A stretch of DNA of 60,544 nt from an uncultured Oscillibacter sp. GTDB taxonomy: Bacteria > Bacillota > Clostridia > Oscillospirales > Oscillospiraceae. The translations under genes were made by a program, and so were the position numbers. The stretch lies in assembly GCA_947382875.1 (NCBI GenBank), contig CANDBG010000009.1, positions 1-60,544 on the forward strand, written 5' to 3'. Under the pieces are notes generated by a model that ran no database searches, had not been told where the DNA came from, and saw only the letters and a list, made by a program, of their open reading frames with translations. Shown here in pieces: positions 1 to 8,090 of this stretch (position 1 is the first letter of the stretch; the number at the start of each line of letters is the position of its first letter).

Positions 1-395
1 TCCTTCGGAATACTCGTCAGTTTCGAGCCGTAATCCATCCATGGCCGGGCGCGCGTCAGAGAACTGTGCATCAGGCCCGGACCCAGGATGGCGTAGAATG
101 CCTTGATGACGCGGTCTTGCAGCTCCTTGGCCTCCTGGGTGTAACCCTTGTTGTTTGAACTCATGATTCGATTGTTCATCAGGATGGAGAAATGCAGGCA
201 TTGATCCTGCGTGAACGTCCGAACCGACTGCTTCTGCGCCTGTTTCAGAAGTTCCGGGTCTTCCGGCTGCGTCGTGTCCAGGTACGGCACAAGCCAGGCG
301 ATGTTGGCCGGAGAGAGTCCGGAGCTGGTCAGCTCGGCGGTCAGCTTTTCGATGGCTTTGTCTCTGGGTGTTCCGGGGTTATGAATCTGTCGCAT
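1..395 (-). CDS. Unrecognised protein, last gene of the MoxR/vWA/SWIM operon (partial, cut by window edge)
   Basis: The reading frame is open from an ATG at 395 to the window edge, so at least 131 residues are present and the C-terminus is missing. An AGGAGG sequence lies about 8 nt before the ATG. The frame overlaps the end of the upstream gene by 17 nt, which suggests translational coupling. The visible part is soluble, mixed helical and hydrophilic, with no signal peptide or membrane segment and no motif I recognise. Its only clue to function is position: it is the sixth gene of a minus-strand operon of a MoxR ATPase, a YehM-like protein, a vWA protein, a SWIM protein and another small unknown. 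Confidence 0.75.
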   Translation of the reverse strand, partial: MRQIHNPGTPRDKAIEKLTAELTSSGLSPANIAWLVPYLDTTQPEDPELLKQAQKQSVRTFTQDQCLHFSILMNNRIMSSNNKGYTQEAKELQDRVIKAFYAILGPGLMHSSLTRARPWMDYGSKLTSIPK

Positions 396-720
396 GGTCA
401 AAATCCTCCTGTTCTTCGACTTGGTTTAATTTCGCCTTGGCGGCGTCCAGGCCGTATTTTTGTTGGCAGAACTGAATATAGCGGACGGCGGTTCCGGTTT
501 GTTCCAGCAGGTCCAGGGGTCCCGCCTGCCCGCCGTGACGGCGCTGCGCCAGCGTCTGGGCGATCTGTGCAAGGAGCTTGGAGCCGGTATGCAGTCCGAT
601 GGACTCCCAGTCCTGGGACAAGCGGTTGAGACGGTCTTCGGTCTCCGGGTGGCAGGACCCGGCGCCGCTTTGCAGCAGGTCGGAGAGAACGGACAAGCCG
701 TCGTCCAGCAAGGCTTTCAT
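379..720 (-). CDS. Small unrecognised helical protein, fifth gene of the MoxR/vWA/SWIM operon
   Basis: This is a 113-residue soluble protein. The ATG at 720 overlaps the SWIM gene stop as ATGA and has a GGGGGTG purine run 6 nt upstream, so it is preferred over the in-frame ATG at 735, which has no ribosome binding site. The sequence is almost all helical, rich in Leu, Gln and Glu, with a Cys-His near residue 25 and no membrane segment. I recognise no family. The overlap at both ends ties it to the SWIM gene and the next unknown gene, so it is probably a co-expressed partner of the MoxR-vWA machine. The four-gene E. coli yehLMPQ set has no counterpart I can name for it. Confidence 0.8.
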   Translation of the reverse strand: MKALLDDGLSVLSDLLQSGAGSCHPETEDRLNRLSQDWESIGLHTGSKLLAQIAQTLAQRRHGGQAGPLDLLEQTGTAVRYIQFCQQKYGLDAAKAKLNQVEEQEDFDHATDS

Positions 721-2366
721 GCGCCGCACCCCCATTCAGAATAGTATTCAATCGGATAGAGGGACAGGTTTTCTCCGGACAGCCGCGCCAGCGCCAGAAA
801 GACGCCGCCGGGATGTTCTTCGATGTTTTTTGAAAGGGCTTCCAAGGTCTGCACCAGACTTTTCGCCTCGGCCCGGTAGCGAACTTCCAGCGGGACGGTC
901 CGCCCGGCGGAATCGGAGAGGGTCATGCGGAATTGCTGGTTAACTTTGTCAAAGGCTTCCGTTTTGCACGCGGCGGGCCGCAGGAAAACCACCCGGTCCG
1001 TTTCCGGACCTTCCAGCAGATACGGCTCCAGGTATTGGAACATGGCTGAAAAGTCTGTCCAGCAGAGCTCGGGAGGAAAGACTTCCCAAGGCTTGCCGTT
1101 TGCGCCGACGGTCCCCCGGGATTCCTCGGAGGAGGAGAGACGGCGGTCGGCGGTGGCTTTGCCGTGGTCCAGGGAGAGAGTGAGGTTGTAGAGCTGGTCC
1201 ATGAGGCAGTCCAGCAGGCCCCAGGGGGCCGGGTTGCGGGAGGGTGGACGGCGGCGCCCGCGGCCCTCGTAGAAGGTGGGACGGGCAATGGTGTAGGTGT
1301 ACCAGCGCCGCTGGTTCAGCTCCCAGAAATAGTAAACGGTTCCGGCAAAGCCGCTGTCGGAGTGGAACTGCCGCTCTCCCAGAAGGGAGAGAAACAGCGG
1401 CGGACAGGGAAGGTATTCGTCCCGGAAGGACCCTGCCAGGGAGGGAAGGTCCGCGTCGGGGGCTTCCAGGGCCTTCGCCTGGTGGTTCAGCTCCGCCAGA
1501 CGAAGAAGCAGGTCTTCCGTACGAAAGGCGGCGCTGCGTTTCAGGGCGCGTTCCAGAAGCGTGGAGAGGGAACGGAGTCCGTTTTCCAGACGGGGAAGGT
1601 TTGCGGTATGGCAGAGGGCCGAAAGACGCTGGGCGCTGTCCGGCGCGCCGGGCGAGAGCCGGGAAAGTCCGTTGTCGAGAATCCCGGCGGCCAGTTCCCG
1701 TACCGCCAAAGCGGCGGCGGAAACCTGTTCCGGGTCCCAGCGGCTTTCGGAGGTCTTCGTCGGTCCGGCCAGTTCTTCCAGAGTGTGGCGCTCCTTCTTG
1801 AGCTGGTAGCAGAGCAGCGCGGCGGCCTTGTGACGGCACAGCTCCCGGCTGCGGCAGGTGCAGGAGGAGTGTTCTAAAGGCGTCAGCAGCTTTACGGCGG
1901 CGTCCGGCAGCTCCACCTGCACGATGGAGCCTTCGGAAATAGCTGGCAGGCCGTCCCGGCCAAGGCGGAACAACAGGGAGTGAAAGTTTTTTGCTCCCAT
2001 GGCCTTGCGGATCTGGTCCGCCGGCACTTCCAGCAGCGGTGACAAATCCGGCGGCGGGGCCTCCGACGGACCGGAACAGCCGCCGTCCTGGGACTGTGTT
2101 TTCAGCCACAAAATCGCGGCGACGCGGTGACGGCACATTCCCTGCGCGGGACAGGAGCAGCCGCTGTCCCCCAGGGGGGCGCGGATGACGCATTCCACAT
2201 CGCCCAGGGCAACTCGTACGGTTTCGCCGTCGGGTGTGGCGGCGGGGGTGAGCCCGGACAGGTCTTTTTTGCCTCGGTTGACAGTGCCTTTGTTGCTGAG
2301 GCCCGCAAGGTATTCCTCTCCGGCTTGGGCCAGAGCGGCGCGGAGCGTTTCGGGCAGGTTCAACAA
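717..2366 (-). CDS. SWIM zinc-finger protein (YehQ-like)
   Basis: This 549-residue protein has two SWIM zinc-finger motifs of the CxCx(n)CxH type near its N-terminus, at about residues 70-80 (C70, C72, C78, H80) and 169-179 (C169, C171, C177, H179). SWIM domains bind zinc and usually mediate nucleic-acid or protein contacts. The rest is alpha/beta without a motif I can name. No ATG is available near the start; a TTG at 2366 preceded by GGAGG at 8 nt is the best start. It lies 14 nt after the vWA gene, in the same position as yehQ after yehP in E. coli, which is the basis for the comparison. The biochemical role of the family is not known. Confidence 0.85.
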   Translation of the reverse strand: MLNLPETLRAALAQAGEEYLAGLSNKGTVNRGKKDLSGLTPAATPDGETVRVALGDVECVIRAPLGDSGCSCPAQGMCRHRVAAILWLKTQSQDGGCSGPSEAPPPDLSPLLEVPADQIRKAMGAKNFHSLLFRLGRDGLPAISEGSIVQVELPDAAVKLLTPLEHSSCTCRSRELCRHKAAALLCYQLKKERHTLEELAGPTKTSESRWDPEQVSAAALAVRELAAGILDNGLSRLSPGAPDSAQRLSALCHTANLPRLENGLRSLSTLLERALKRSAAFRTEDLLLRLAELNHQAKALEAPDADLPSLAGSFRDEYLPCPPLFLSLLGERQFHSDSGFAGTVYYFWELNQRRWYTYTIARPTFYEGRGRRRPPSRNPAPWGLLDCLMDQLYNLTLSLDHGKATADRRLSSSEESRGTVGANGKPWEVFPPELCWTDFSAMFQYLEPYLLEGPETDRVVFLRPAACKTEAFDKVNQQFRMTLSDSAGRTVPLEVRYRAEAKSLVQTLEALSKNIEEHPGGVFLALARLSGENLSLYPIEYYSEWGCGA

Positions 2367-2380
2367 AGTGCTTCCCTCCT

Positions 2381-3490
2381 TTACTGCATGATCGCGCCGA
2401 TATAATCGCCCAGTTGTTCCGGCGTCAGCGCGCCGACGAACGCGCCCATCCCCGCCAGCGCGGCGGCGACGGAGCGGTTATACATCGGGTTAGCGTTGCG
2501 GTCCAGGGCGGTGAGAGCGGTGAGCTTTGCGCCGCTTTCGAGGATTTCGTTGCAGACTTTGTAGAGCGTCGCCGGGGAACCGCCTTCGCAGAGATCTGAG
2601 ACCAGTATGACAAGGGTTCGGTGGGGGTTGACGATCAGGGATTGACAGTAATTCATGGCCCGGGCGATATCGGTGCCGCCTCCCAGCTGGACGCTCATGA
2701 GGACTTCCACCGGATCGGCGGCGCAGTCGCTCAGGTCCACGACCTGGGTGTCGAAAATGACAAGACGGGTGTCAATCATCGGCATCCGGGAAAAAATACC
2801 GGCCATAATGGCGCTGTGAATCACGGCGTCGGCCATGGAGCCGCTTTCGTCGATGGCCATGATGACGCGCCAGGTGTTAAAACGTTTCACGCGTCCGCTG
2901 AAGTAGACGTTTTCCAGCAGAAGCTGCCGTTTCTCCGGGTCATAGTGTCGGAGGTTGCGGCGGATGGTTTTTTGAATGTCCAGGTTGCGCATGGAGGGAA
3001 CGGGATTATTGATGTCCCGCCGGAGGCGTCCGAGAAGGGAGCGCCGGAGGTCCATTTCCATTTTTTGCATCAGCTCTGCGGCAACCTTGGCGATGATCCG
3101 CCGTGCGACGGCAAGGACCTGTCCGGTCATTTGAGGCCGCAGGGCCAGGATGGTTTCCAAAAGGGCCTGATTGGGTTCCATACGTTCCAGGATTTCGGGG
3201 TCGGTGAGAAGTTCGGTGAGCTGATAACGGTCTAGGGCGTGGCGTTCGAGAACCTGGACGGTCCGCTGTGGAAACAGGGTGCGGACCCGCTGAAGCCACT
3301 GCGGAATGGTGAGCTGGCTGGGAGCGGAACCGCCCATTTCCTGATGTTCGTCTTCGCCCGCCTCGCGGCCATAGAGAAAGTCGAGAAGCTGGTCCATTTC
3401 CAGGGCCGCGCCGCCGCTTAGCGGGATGGCGGACTGGGCCGGGTCTCCCAGAACCAGACGCCACCGGTTCAAAATCGCGCCTTCGGTCAT
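2381..3490 (-). CDS. vWA (CoxE-like) domain protein, YehP-like
   Basis: This 369-residue protein has a C-terminal von Willebrand A domain from about residue 207. Its MIDAS motif DESGS at 214-218 is intact, so metal-dependent ligand binding is expected. The N-terminal 200 residues are helical and charged, as in CoxE-type proteins. Proteins of this type act with a MoxR AAA+ ATPase as an adaptor that binds and remodels a target, and such an ATPase is encoded two genes upstream. E. coli yehP has the same architecture and the same neighbours. No signal peptide or membrane helix is present, so action in the cytoplasm is expected. The ATG at 3490 follows a 92-nt gap that contains a perfect palindrome. 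Confidence 0.9.
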   Translation of the reverse strand: MTEGAILNRWRLVLGDPAQSAIPLSGGAALEMDQLLDFLYGREAGEDEHQEMGGSAPSQLTIPQWLQRVRTLFPQRTVQVLERHALDRYQLTELLTDPEILERMEPNQALLETILALRPQMTGQVLAVARRIIAKVAAELMQKMEMDLRRSLLGRLRRDINNPVPSMRNLDIQKTIRRNLRHYDPEKRQLLLENVYFSGRVKRFNTWRVIMAIDESGSMADAVIHSAIMAGIFSRMPMIDTRLVIFDTQVVDLSDCAADPVEVLMSVQLGGGTDIARAMNYCQSLIVNPHRTLVILVSDLCEGGSPATLYKVCNEILESGAKLTALTALDRNANPMYNRSVAAALAGMGAFVGALTPEQLGDYIGAIMQ

Positions 3491-3506
3491 AAGATCAAAC
3501 CTTTCT

Positions 3507-3536
3507 GTTCCTTTTTTCTCGAGAGAAAAAAGGAAC
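3507..3536. repeat. Perfect 14-bp-arm palindrome in the intergenic gap
   Basis: Two 14-bp arms that are exact reverse complements are separated by only 2 nt, between the YehM-like and vWA genes. The T-rich and A-rich arms would form a cruciform or a tight hairpin in either transcript. There is no clear downstream U-run, so it is not a standard terminator. Short T/A palindromes of this type recur between genes in related Oscillospirales genomes as I remember them; this was not checked here. Confidence 0.6.
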
Positions 3537-3582
3537 CAAAAAAGAGCTTTCGCAAGGCAAAACTATGTTTTGCCGGATATAT

Positions 3583-5952
3583 TCAGAGTTTGGCGGCGGC
3601 CCAGGCGTCCAGGGCTTCGGCGTAGGCGTACTGTCCCGGCAGCGCCGGACGACGGCGCAGCTGTTCTGCGGTAGTGCCGTGAAGAGCCGCGGCGCGGCTG
3701 GCAATGCGGGATGCCTCCGACGGTGTGAAGTAGCGGAAAGCAAGACGCAGTTCCGGCAGAAGCGCCAGGAAATCGGGTTCCTCCAAGCGGGAAAACAGGT
3801 GGTCCAGAGAGGGGAGAAACTGGTCGCTGACCAGAAGGAGGTCCCGCGCCGTGGAGAACAGTCCCCGCAAAAACGAAGCCGATTGCAGCATACGTTCCCG
3901 CGTGCCCCGAAGGTAGCCGGTGCAGGCGGTTTCGATTTCATTCCGCCAATCGGGGTCCGCGCCGTAGAGCAGCCCCAGCGCGCCGCCGTGGAGTCCAGGG
4001 TGAAGGTCGGGGTCGGAGAGCAGGGCTTCCAGCGCCGAGAGCAGAATCTCCCGCCGGTTTGCAAACGCAGGCCGGGCCGTCAGCTCGTAGAGCAGCGCGA
4101 TGATGGAGAGACAAGCGTCCAGCTGGTCGTCTTTGATGGCCGCCATGGATGGCAGAAGCGACAGAACTTTTCCGAAGCATTGGTCCAGAAGTCCGGCATA
4201 GTCATAGCTGTCCTCCTGACGGTAAAGCCGTCCCATTTCCAATAAAGTGTTGAGGTGTTTGCAGGCGTTGGAGAGAGAGAAAAAGTCGCCGTCACTGGCC
4301 GCCAGGGTGCGGAGCTGCTGGTGAAGTTTTCCGGTGAGGTCTTCCAGGCCCATCAGAAAGCCTTGCACAAGCAATTCCGCACCGTCCCCGGCGAGGTTGG
4401 CGTCGGACATGCGGCGTTCCAGCTGGAGGACGCAGGCTTCCTCCACGGTGCCGCCGGAAATCGACTGTTCCACCAACGCCGCCATAACGGCACCATCCCA
4501 GTGCCAGGCCCAGGTTTCCCGGATAAGGGCGCGGTTTTTCTGATTCGCCAGATCAGGGCCTTTGACGAGCTTGGCAAACGGGCAGCTTAAAAATACGGTG
4601 CGGTAGAAAAAACGGCTGATTTCCCGGTGCTTTTGGGAGGAAAAAATGTTCAAAATGGTTTGCTGCTGCTGGGAGGTTTTCAGACGCAGTCCCAAACGGG
4701 CGCATTGATTCTGGAAGTCCGCCGCCAGAGGCGGAATGAGTGCGCTGTCGGGCAGCTTGCCGACCTGATTGCCCGTTGTGAACCGCCGCAGAATTTCCAG
4801 CGGCAGACAGGTCGCGGCGGCAGCCTCGCCCTTGACGAAGGCGGTCAGAACGCCGTCCCGCAGCTCGTAGAGTCCGGGCTGGCGCTTTCCCCGCAGCCAC
4901 GCAAGCCCCCGCGCCATGTCCAGGGCGCAGGTTTCGTCGGCAACGGAGAGGGTTTCGCCCTTGTGCCGCAGTCTCCGGCCCACGGAGGCCAATAAGTCCA
5001 GCACGGCTTGTCCGTAAGCGCTTTCCGGCGCATCGCTGTGGAGGTACTCCCAAACGCGCTGGTAAAAGCCGGGCGACTGCATACCGCTGGCGTAACCGTT
5101 GAGAGCGTCGGCGGCCTCCATGGAATAGATCATCGGATAAACCTGTTCCGCGCCGTTGGGGAAGGTCTCGGCGGGCGGCGTTACGGGCGTGGGGTGCAGG
5201 AGTCCCCAGGTGTGAAACCCGCCGGTGACGACGAAAACCCGCTGGAATTTTTTACAAGCGGCGGCAATGGCCTCCGCCATATGAGCCTCCCGGGCAAGAC
5301 AGCCGTCGTCTTCCAGCTCCTGCGGAGGCGTGTTCTCCCGGGCCAGGACGCAGTATGTATGCATTTGCGCCACAAAATCCGGCGTCTCCATGGAGAGGCT
5401 GTTGACCTCAAAATATTTTTCCCAGAATTCGTCAAAGGAACGCAGGCCGGTTTTTTCGCAGAGACGTTCCAGAAATTCGCCGTGACTGAAGTACCCTTCG
5501 TCCTGGTACGACCGCCGTTCCCCCGGACGCCGTAAACCGCGGTCCTTGGCGGAGGCCAGGAGGATCTGACCATAAGGCAGGTCAATGAACTTGGCTTCGG
5601 CCCCGGCCCTGGCCGCCCAGCGCAGCGCCGCCAATTCCGGAGAACAATCCAGGAAGGGGTAGTAGCATTTATAGAAGGCTTCCTCTTCGCCCAGTAAACC
5701 CTTTTCGTCCCGCAGGGCGTAATAGAACGCCAGGGGCGGATGTCCCTCCGGGTCCGTGAGCAGGGGGAGCAGATGGTTCGCGTTTTCCGGTCCCTCCACC
5801 AGCACGCAGTCGGGCTGATATGCCGCCAGGGTCCGCTCAAGGTGGAGGGCGCAGGCGGGGCTGTGGTGCCGGACGGGAAAATAGACGCAGGGAGCGGAGA
5901 GGTCAAAGGGAATCACTTGAGGGCGCTTCTGGCCTGATAGTACGCTTTCCAC
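3583..5952 (-). CDS. YehM-like protein (DUF5682 type) of the MoxR/vWA operon
   Basis: This is a 789-residue cytoplasmic protein. The N-terminal third has an alpha/beta fold with conserved-looking motifs RHHSP (28-32) and EGPEN (53-57) and a VTGGFHTWG stretch near residue 245; the rest is mostly helical. The order MoxR, large helical protein, vWA, SWIM matches E. coli yehL-yehM-yehP-yehQ, and E. coli YehM has a similar length (about 760 residues). The start is a GTG at 5952 with GGAGGAGG about 10 nt upstream; it overlaps the MoxR gene by 40 nt, indicating coupling. No enzyme activity is established for the family. The N-terminal motifs could form an active site, but this is a guess. Confidence 0.8.
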   Translation of the reverse strand: MESVLSGQKRPQVIPFDLSAPCVYFPVRHHSPACALHLERTLAAYQPDCVLVEGPENANHLLPLLTDPEGHPPLAFYYALRDEKGLLGEEEAFYKCYYPFLDCSPELAALRWAARAGAEAKFIDLPYGQILLASAKDRGLRRPGERRSYQDEGYFSHGEFLERLCEKTGLRSFDEFWEKYFEVNSLSMETPDFVAQMHTYCVLARENTPPQELEDDGCLAREAHMAEAIAAACKKFQRVFVVTGGFHTWGLLHPTPVTPPAETFPNGAEQVYPMIYSMEAADALNGYASGMQSPGFYQRVWEYLHSDAPESAYGQAVLDLLASVGRRLRHKGETLSVADETCALDMARGLAWLRGKRQPGLYELRDGVLTAFVKGEAAAATCLPLEILRRFTTGNQVGKLPDSALIPPLAADFQNQCARLGLRLKTSQQQQTILNIFSSQKHREISRFFYRTVFLSCPFAKLVKGPDLANQKNRALIRETWAWHWDGAVMAALVEQSISGGTVEEACVLQLERRMSDANLAGDGAELLVQGFLMGLEDLTGKLHQQLRTLAASDGDFFSLSNACKHLNTLLEMGRLYRQEDSYDYAGLLDQCFGKVLSLLPSMAAIKDDQLDACLSIIALLYELTARPAFANRREILLSALEALLSDPDLHPGLHGGALGLLYGADPDWRNEIETACTGYLRGTRERMLQSASFLRGLFSTARDLLLVSDQFLPSLDHLFSRLEEPDFLALLPELRLAFRYFTPSEASRIASRAAALHGTTAEQLRRRPALPGQYAYAEALDAWAAAKL

Positions 5953-7031
5953 GGGCCGCCAACCTCCTCCGCTTTGTCCCGTACCACCGTGGAGAAATAT
6001 CCACGAAGTTTTTCCAGATCCTCGCCCGGCTCCTGGCCCAGCGCGCCGGTGAGATTGGCAACGAGGGCACGGGGTTCAATTTTGCCGCCGCCGTAGTAGT
6101 AAGCGCCCATCATGGTCTGATAGTAGACGGAAACCGCTTCGGCGGTGCTCATGACGGCGTTGGGTTTTTCGATGCGGTGGCCCATGGAGGACACGCCTTC
6201 CCGCAGCTCATGAAAGGTGGCGGAGAGGAGTTCGGCGGCATCGTCGTCCGGTTCCATTTCCACGCCGGCGTTTTTCGCCATGGCGGCGGCTTCCCGGAGA
6301 ATGATTTCCTTTTCCAGCTTCACATCGCCCACGGGCCGGACGGTTTCAAAGTTAAACCGCCGTTTCAGGGCGCTGCTCATTTCGTTGACGCCCTTGTCAC
6401 GGGTATTCGCGGTGCCAATGACGTTGAACCCCGGACGGGCAAACAACAGCCCTTCGCTGCCCAGCTCCGGAACATTCAGAACCTTGTCGCTCATGACGCT
6501 GATGAGACTGTCCTGAATTTCGGCAGGGGTGCGGGTAATTTCCTCGAACCGGGCCAGAATGCCCTGTTCCATGCCGACGTAAAGCGGCGAAGGCACCAGG
6601 GCCTGCCGGCAAGGTCCCTGAGCCAGCAGCAGGGCATAATTCCAGCTGTATTTAATCATGTCCTCAGTGGTGCCGGCGGTGCCCTGGATGGTGTTGGTGC
6701 TGACCCCGCTGATGGCGGCGGACAGCAGTTCCGACAGCAAGGTTTTTGCGGTGCCGGGTTCGCCCACCAGCATCAGCCCCCGGGAACCGGTGAGGGTGAT
6801 GATGCAGCGTTCGACCAAGGCGTCGTTGCCCAGGTATTTTTTTCGGACGGTAATTTCCCGTCCCTGATATTCCAGCGGCTTTTTCCGGCCCAGGATGAAA
6901 TCCCGCACGGCCTTTGGACTGAGCTTCCAGCCCAGGGGTTTGCGGTTTCCGCCGTCCTCCGCGGCGAGGGCGGCAAGCTCATCCTGATAACGTGCCTCCG
7001 CCTGGGGGCGAATTTGATTGGTTTGTTCCAT
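5913..7031 (-). CDS. MoxR-family AAA+ ATPase (YehL-like)
   Basis: This 372-residue AAA+ protein has a Walker A motif GEPGTAKT at 90-97 and a sensor-1 region GTANTRD. The Walker B position reads RFEEITR instead of the usual ADEIN. MoxR ATPases are chaperone-like remodelling machines that work with vWA-domain partners, and one is encoded two genes downstream. The ATG at 7031 is chosen because a GAGAGGAG sequence lies about 11 nt upstream and because a longer reading frame would run back through the promoter. It is the first gene of a six-gene minus-strand operon. A 19-bp palindrome overlaps the -10 box, so the operon is probably regulated by a repressor not encoded in the window's operon itself. 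Confidence 0.92.
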   Translation of the reverse strand: MEQTNQIRPQAEARYQDELAALAAEDGGNRKPLGWKLSPKAVRDFILGRKKPLEYQGREITVRKKYLGNDALVERCIITLTGSRGLMLVGEPGTAKTLLSELLSAAISGVSTNTIQGTAGTTEDMIKYSWNYALLLAQGPCRQALVPSPLYVGMEQGILARFEEITRTPAEIQDSLISVMSDKVLNVPELGSEGLLFARPGFNVIGTANTRDKGVNEMSSALKRRFNFETVRPVGDVKLEKEIILREAAAMAKNAGVEMEPDDDAAELLSATFHELREGVSSMGHRIEKPNAVMSTAEAVSVYYQTMMGAYYYGGGKIEPRALVANLTGALGQEPGEDLEKLRGYFSTVVRDKAEEVGGPWKAYYQARSALK

Positions 7032-7057
7032 AAAAATACAGCGCTCCTCTCGCAGTT

Positions 7058-7076
7058 GTATACTGGACAAGTATAC
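7058..7076. promoter_or_regulatory. Candidate operator: GTATAC inverted repeat
   Basis: Two GTATAC half-sites are separated by 7 nt (centre-to-centre 13 bp) and cover the -10 box and predicted start of the MoxR operon. The position suggests repression. The binding protein is not known. Confidence 0.5.
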
Positions 7077-7098
7077 TATTTTTCCGGCGTTCTGGCAA
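7070..7098 (-). promoter_or_regulatory. SigA-type promoter of the MoxR/vWA/SWIM operon
   Basis: On the minus strand a TTGCCA -35 (7093-7098) and a TATACT -10 (7070-7075) are separated by 17 nt. Transcription would start about 30 nt before the ATG at 7031. Confidence 0.65.
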
Positions 7099-7129
7099 GA
7101 GCCGAAGGGCCGAATTTCCAATAAAAACA

Positions 7130-7159
7130 GAAAAAAGAGCCTGCAACCCCGTTGCAGGC
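7130..7159 (-). terminator. Intrinsic terminator of the VOC gene
   Basis: On the minus strand an 8-bp GC-rich stem with a short loop is followed by TCTTTTTT. It lies just after the VOC-family gene and before the MoxR promoter. Confidence 0.8.
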
Positions 7160-7175
7160 CCGATTCGACGGTTTT

Positions 7176-7541
7176 TCAGCGACGGGGGACAATCTCGATC
7201 CAGTATCCGTCGGGGTCCATGATGAAATAAATGCCCATTTTCGGGTTATCGAAGCAGACGCAGCCCATGGCGTCATGCTTTTCCCGGGCGGCGGCGAAGT
7301 CGTCCGCAGTGAGGGCAAGATGGAATTCGCATTCGCCCAGGTCGTACTTCTGCGGATGGTCCCGGAGCCACGTCAGCTCCAGACGGAAATCGGTTTTGCC
7401 GTCCCCCAGATACACCAGGACGAAGCTGCCGTCTTCGGCCTCCTTCCGGCGCACAGGTTCCAGGCCAAGGGCCTCTTTGTAGAACGCAAGGGACCGGTCC
7501 AGGTCGGTGACGTTGAAATTGAAATGGTTGAATGTCAGCAT
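7176..7541 (-). CDS. VOC-family (glyoxalase I-like) protein
   Basis: This 121-residue protein has the two beta-alpha-beta-beta-beta halves of the vicinal oxygen chelate fold. It starts with a typical glyoxalase N-terminus containing NHFNFNVTDLDRS and ends with the family pattern DPDGYWIEIV. The likely metal ligands are H6, a Glu near residue 55, H75 or H76 and E118. The family includes lactoylglutathione lyase, dioxygenases and antibiotic-binding proteins, so the substrate cannot be given. An AGGAGGCGG sequence lies about 7 nt before the ATG. It is a single-gene unit with its own terminator. Confidence 0.88.
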   Translation of the reverse strand: MLTFNHFNFNVTDLDRSLAFYKEALGLEPVRRKEAEDGSFVLVYLGDGKTDFRLELTWLRDHPQKYDLGECEFHLALTADDFAAAREKHDAMGCVCFDNPKMGIYFIMDPDGYWIEIVPRR

Positions 7542-7711
7542 AATTGCCGCCTCCTTTTTGGTATGATGAATCCGTCTGCAAGAGCATCATACCAGAAAGA
7601 GAGGGGGATGTAAAGGCGCGAAACGGGTCTCGCACATCAATTTTTGTATCATTTATCGAAATCTGGCCGGGAACGGTTCGATTTTCCGTGAAATTTTCCG
7701 TCCCGGAGGCG

Positions 7712-7740
7712 TTGACATTTCCGATTTAACCCGCTAAAAT
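7712..7740 (+). promoter_or_regulatory. SigA-type promoter of the small His/Cys ORF
   Basis: A perfect TTGACA (7712-7717) and TAAAAT (7735-7740) are separated by 17 nt, 50 nt before the ATG at 7790. The rest of the 7542-7789 gap shows no gene. Confidence 0.75.
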
Positions 7741-7789
7741 AAACAGCATAAAAATTCACCCGGCCATACGGAAAGGAGGCGGACCCCCC

Positions 7790-8038
7790 ATGACAAAGTT
7801 TTGGATGCATACCATGCATATGTCCGCGTCCGCCGCTTGTGCAGACGCTGCGTCCGCCTGCGCCCATACTGCCGGTTCCCGCGTTGTCTCCATTCTGGAC
7901 GCCATTTTCATGGCGTCCATTATTATTTTCGGCCTTCTGTGCGACTGCGTTCTGGGAGTTCTGGCAATTCTGGCGGTCCTGGGAATTCTGCTGGTATGCG
8001 GAAAAGTAAATCCGTCTGAAGCGAGTGCGTTCGCGTAG
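7790..8038 (+). CDS. Small membrane protein with a His/Cys-rich N-terminus, unrecognised
   Basis: This is an 82-residue protein. The N-terminal 30 residues contain repeated Met, His and Cys (the segment around HTMHMSASAACADAAS), followed by a hydrophobic stretch at about 36-70 that could form one long or two short membrane helices with three Cys. It has a GGAAAGGAGGCGG ribosome binding site, a strong promoter upstream and a terminator downstream, so it is a complete small transcription unit. I recognise no family. Metal binding at the membrane is possible from the residues alone. An overlapping frame on the other strand (7649-8056) lacks such signals. Confidence 0.6.
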   Translation: MTKFWMHTMHMSASAACADAASACAHTAGSRVVSILDAIFMASIIIFGLLCDCVLGVLAILAVLGILLVCGKVNPSEASAFA

Positions 8039-8054
8039 CTGTCTAGGATACAGC

Positions 8055-8090
8055 AAAGCGGCTCCGCTTGGACGGCGGAGCTGCTTTTTT
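8055..8090 (+). terminator. Intrinsic terminator of the small membrane ORF, overlapping the liv promoter
   Basis: An 11-bp stem (8057-8067 with 8075-8085, one G-T pair) is followed by TTTTTT (8085-8090). The -35 box of the next promoter lies within the loop. Confidence 0.75.

Noticed and set aside
7649..8056. 135-residue open frame on the minus strand
   Set aside because: It overlaps the small His/Cys ORF, its promoter and its terminator, and has no ribosome binding site.
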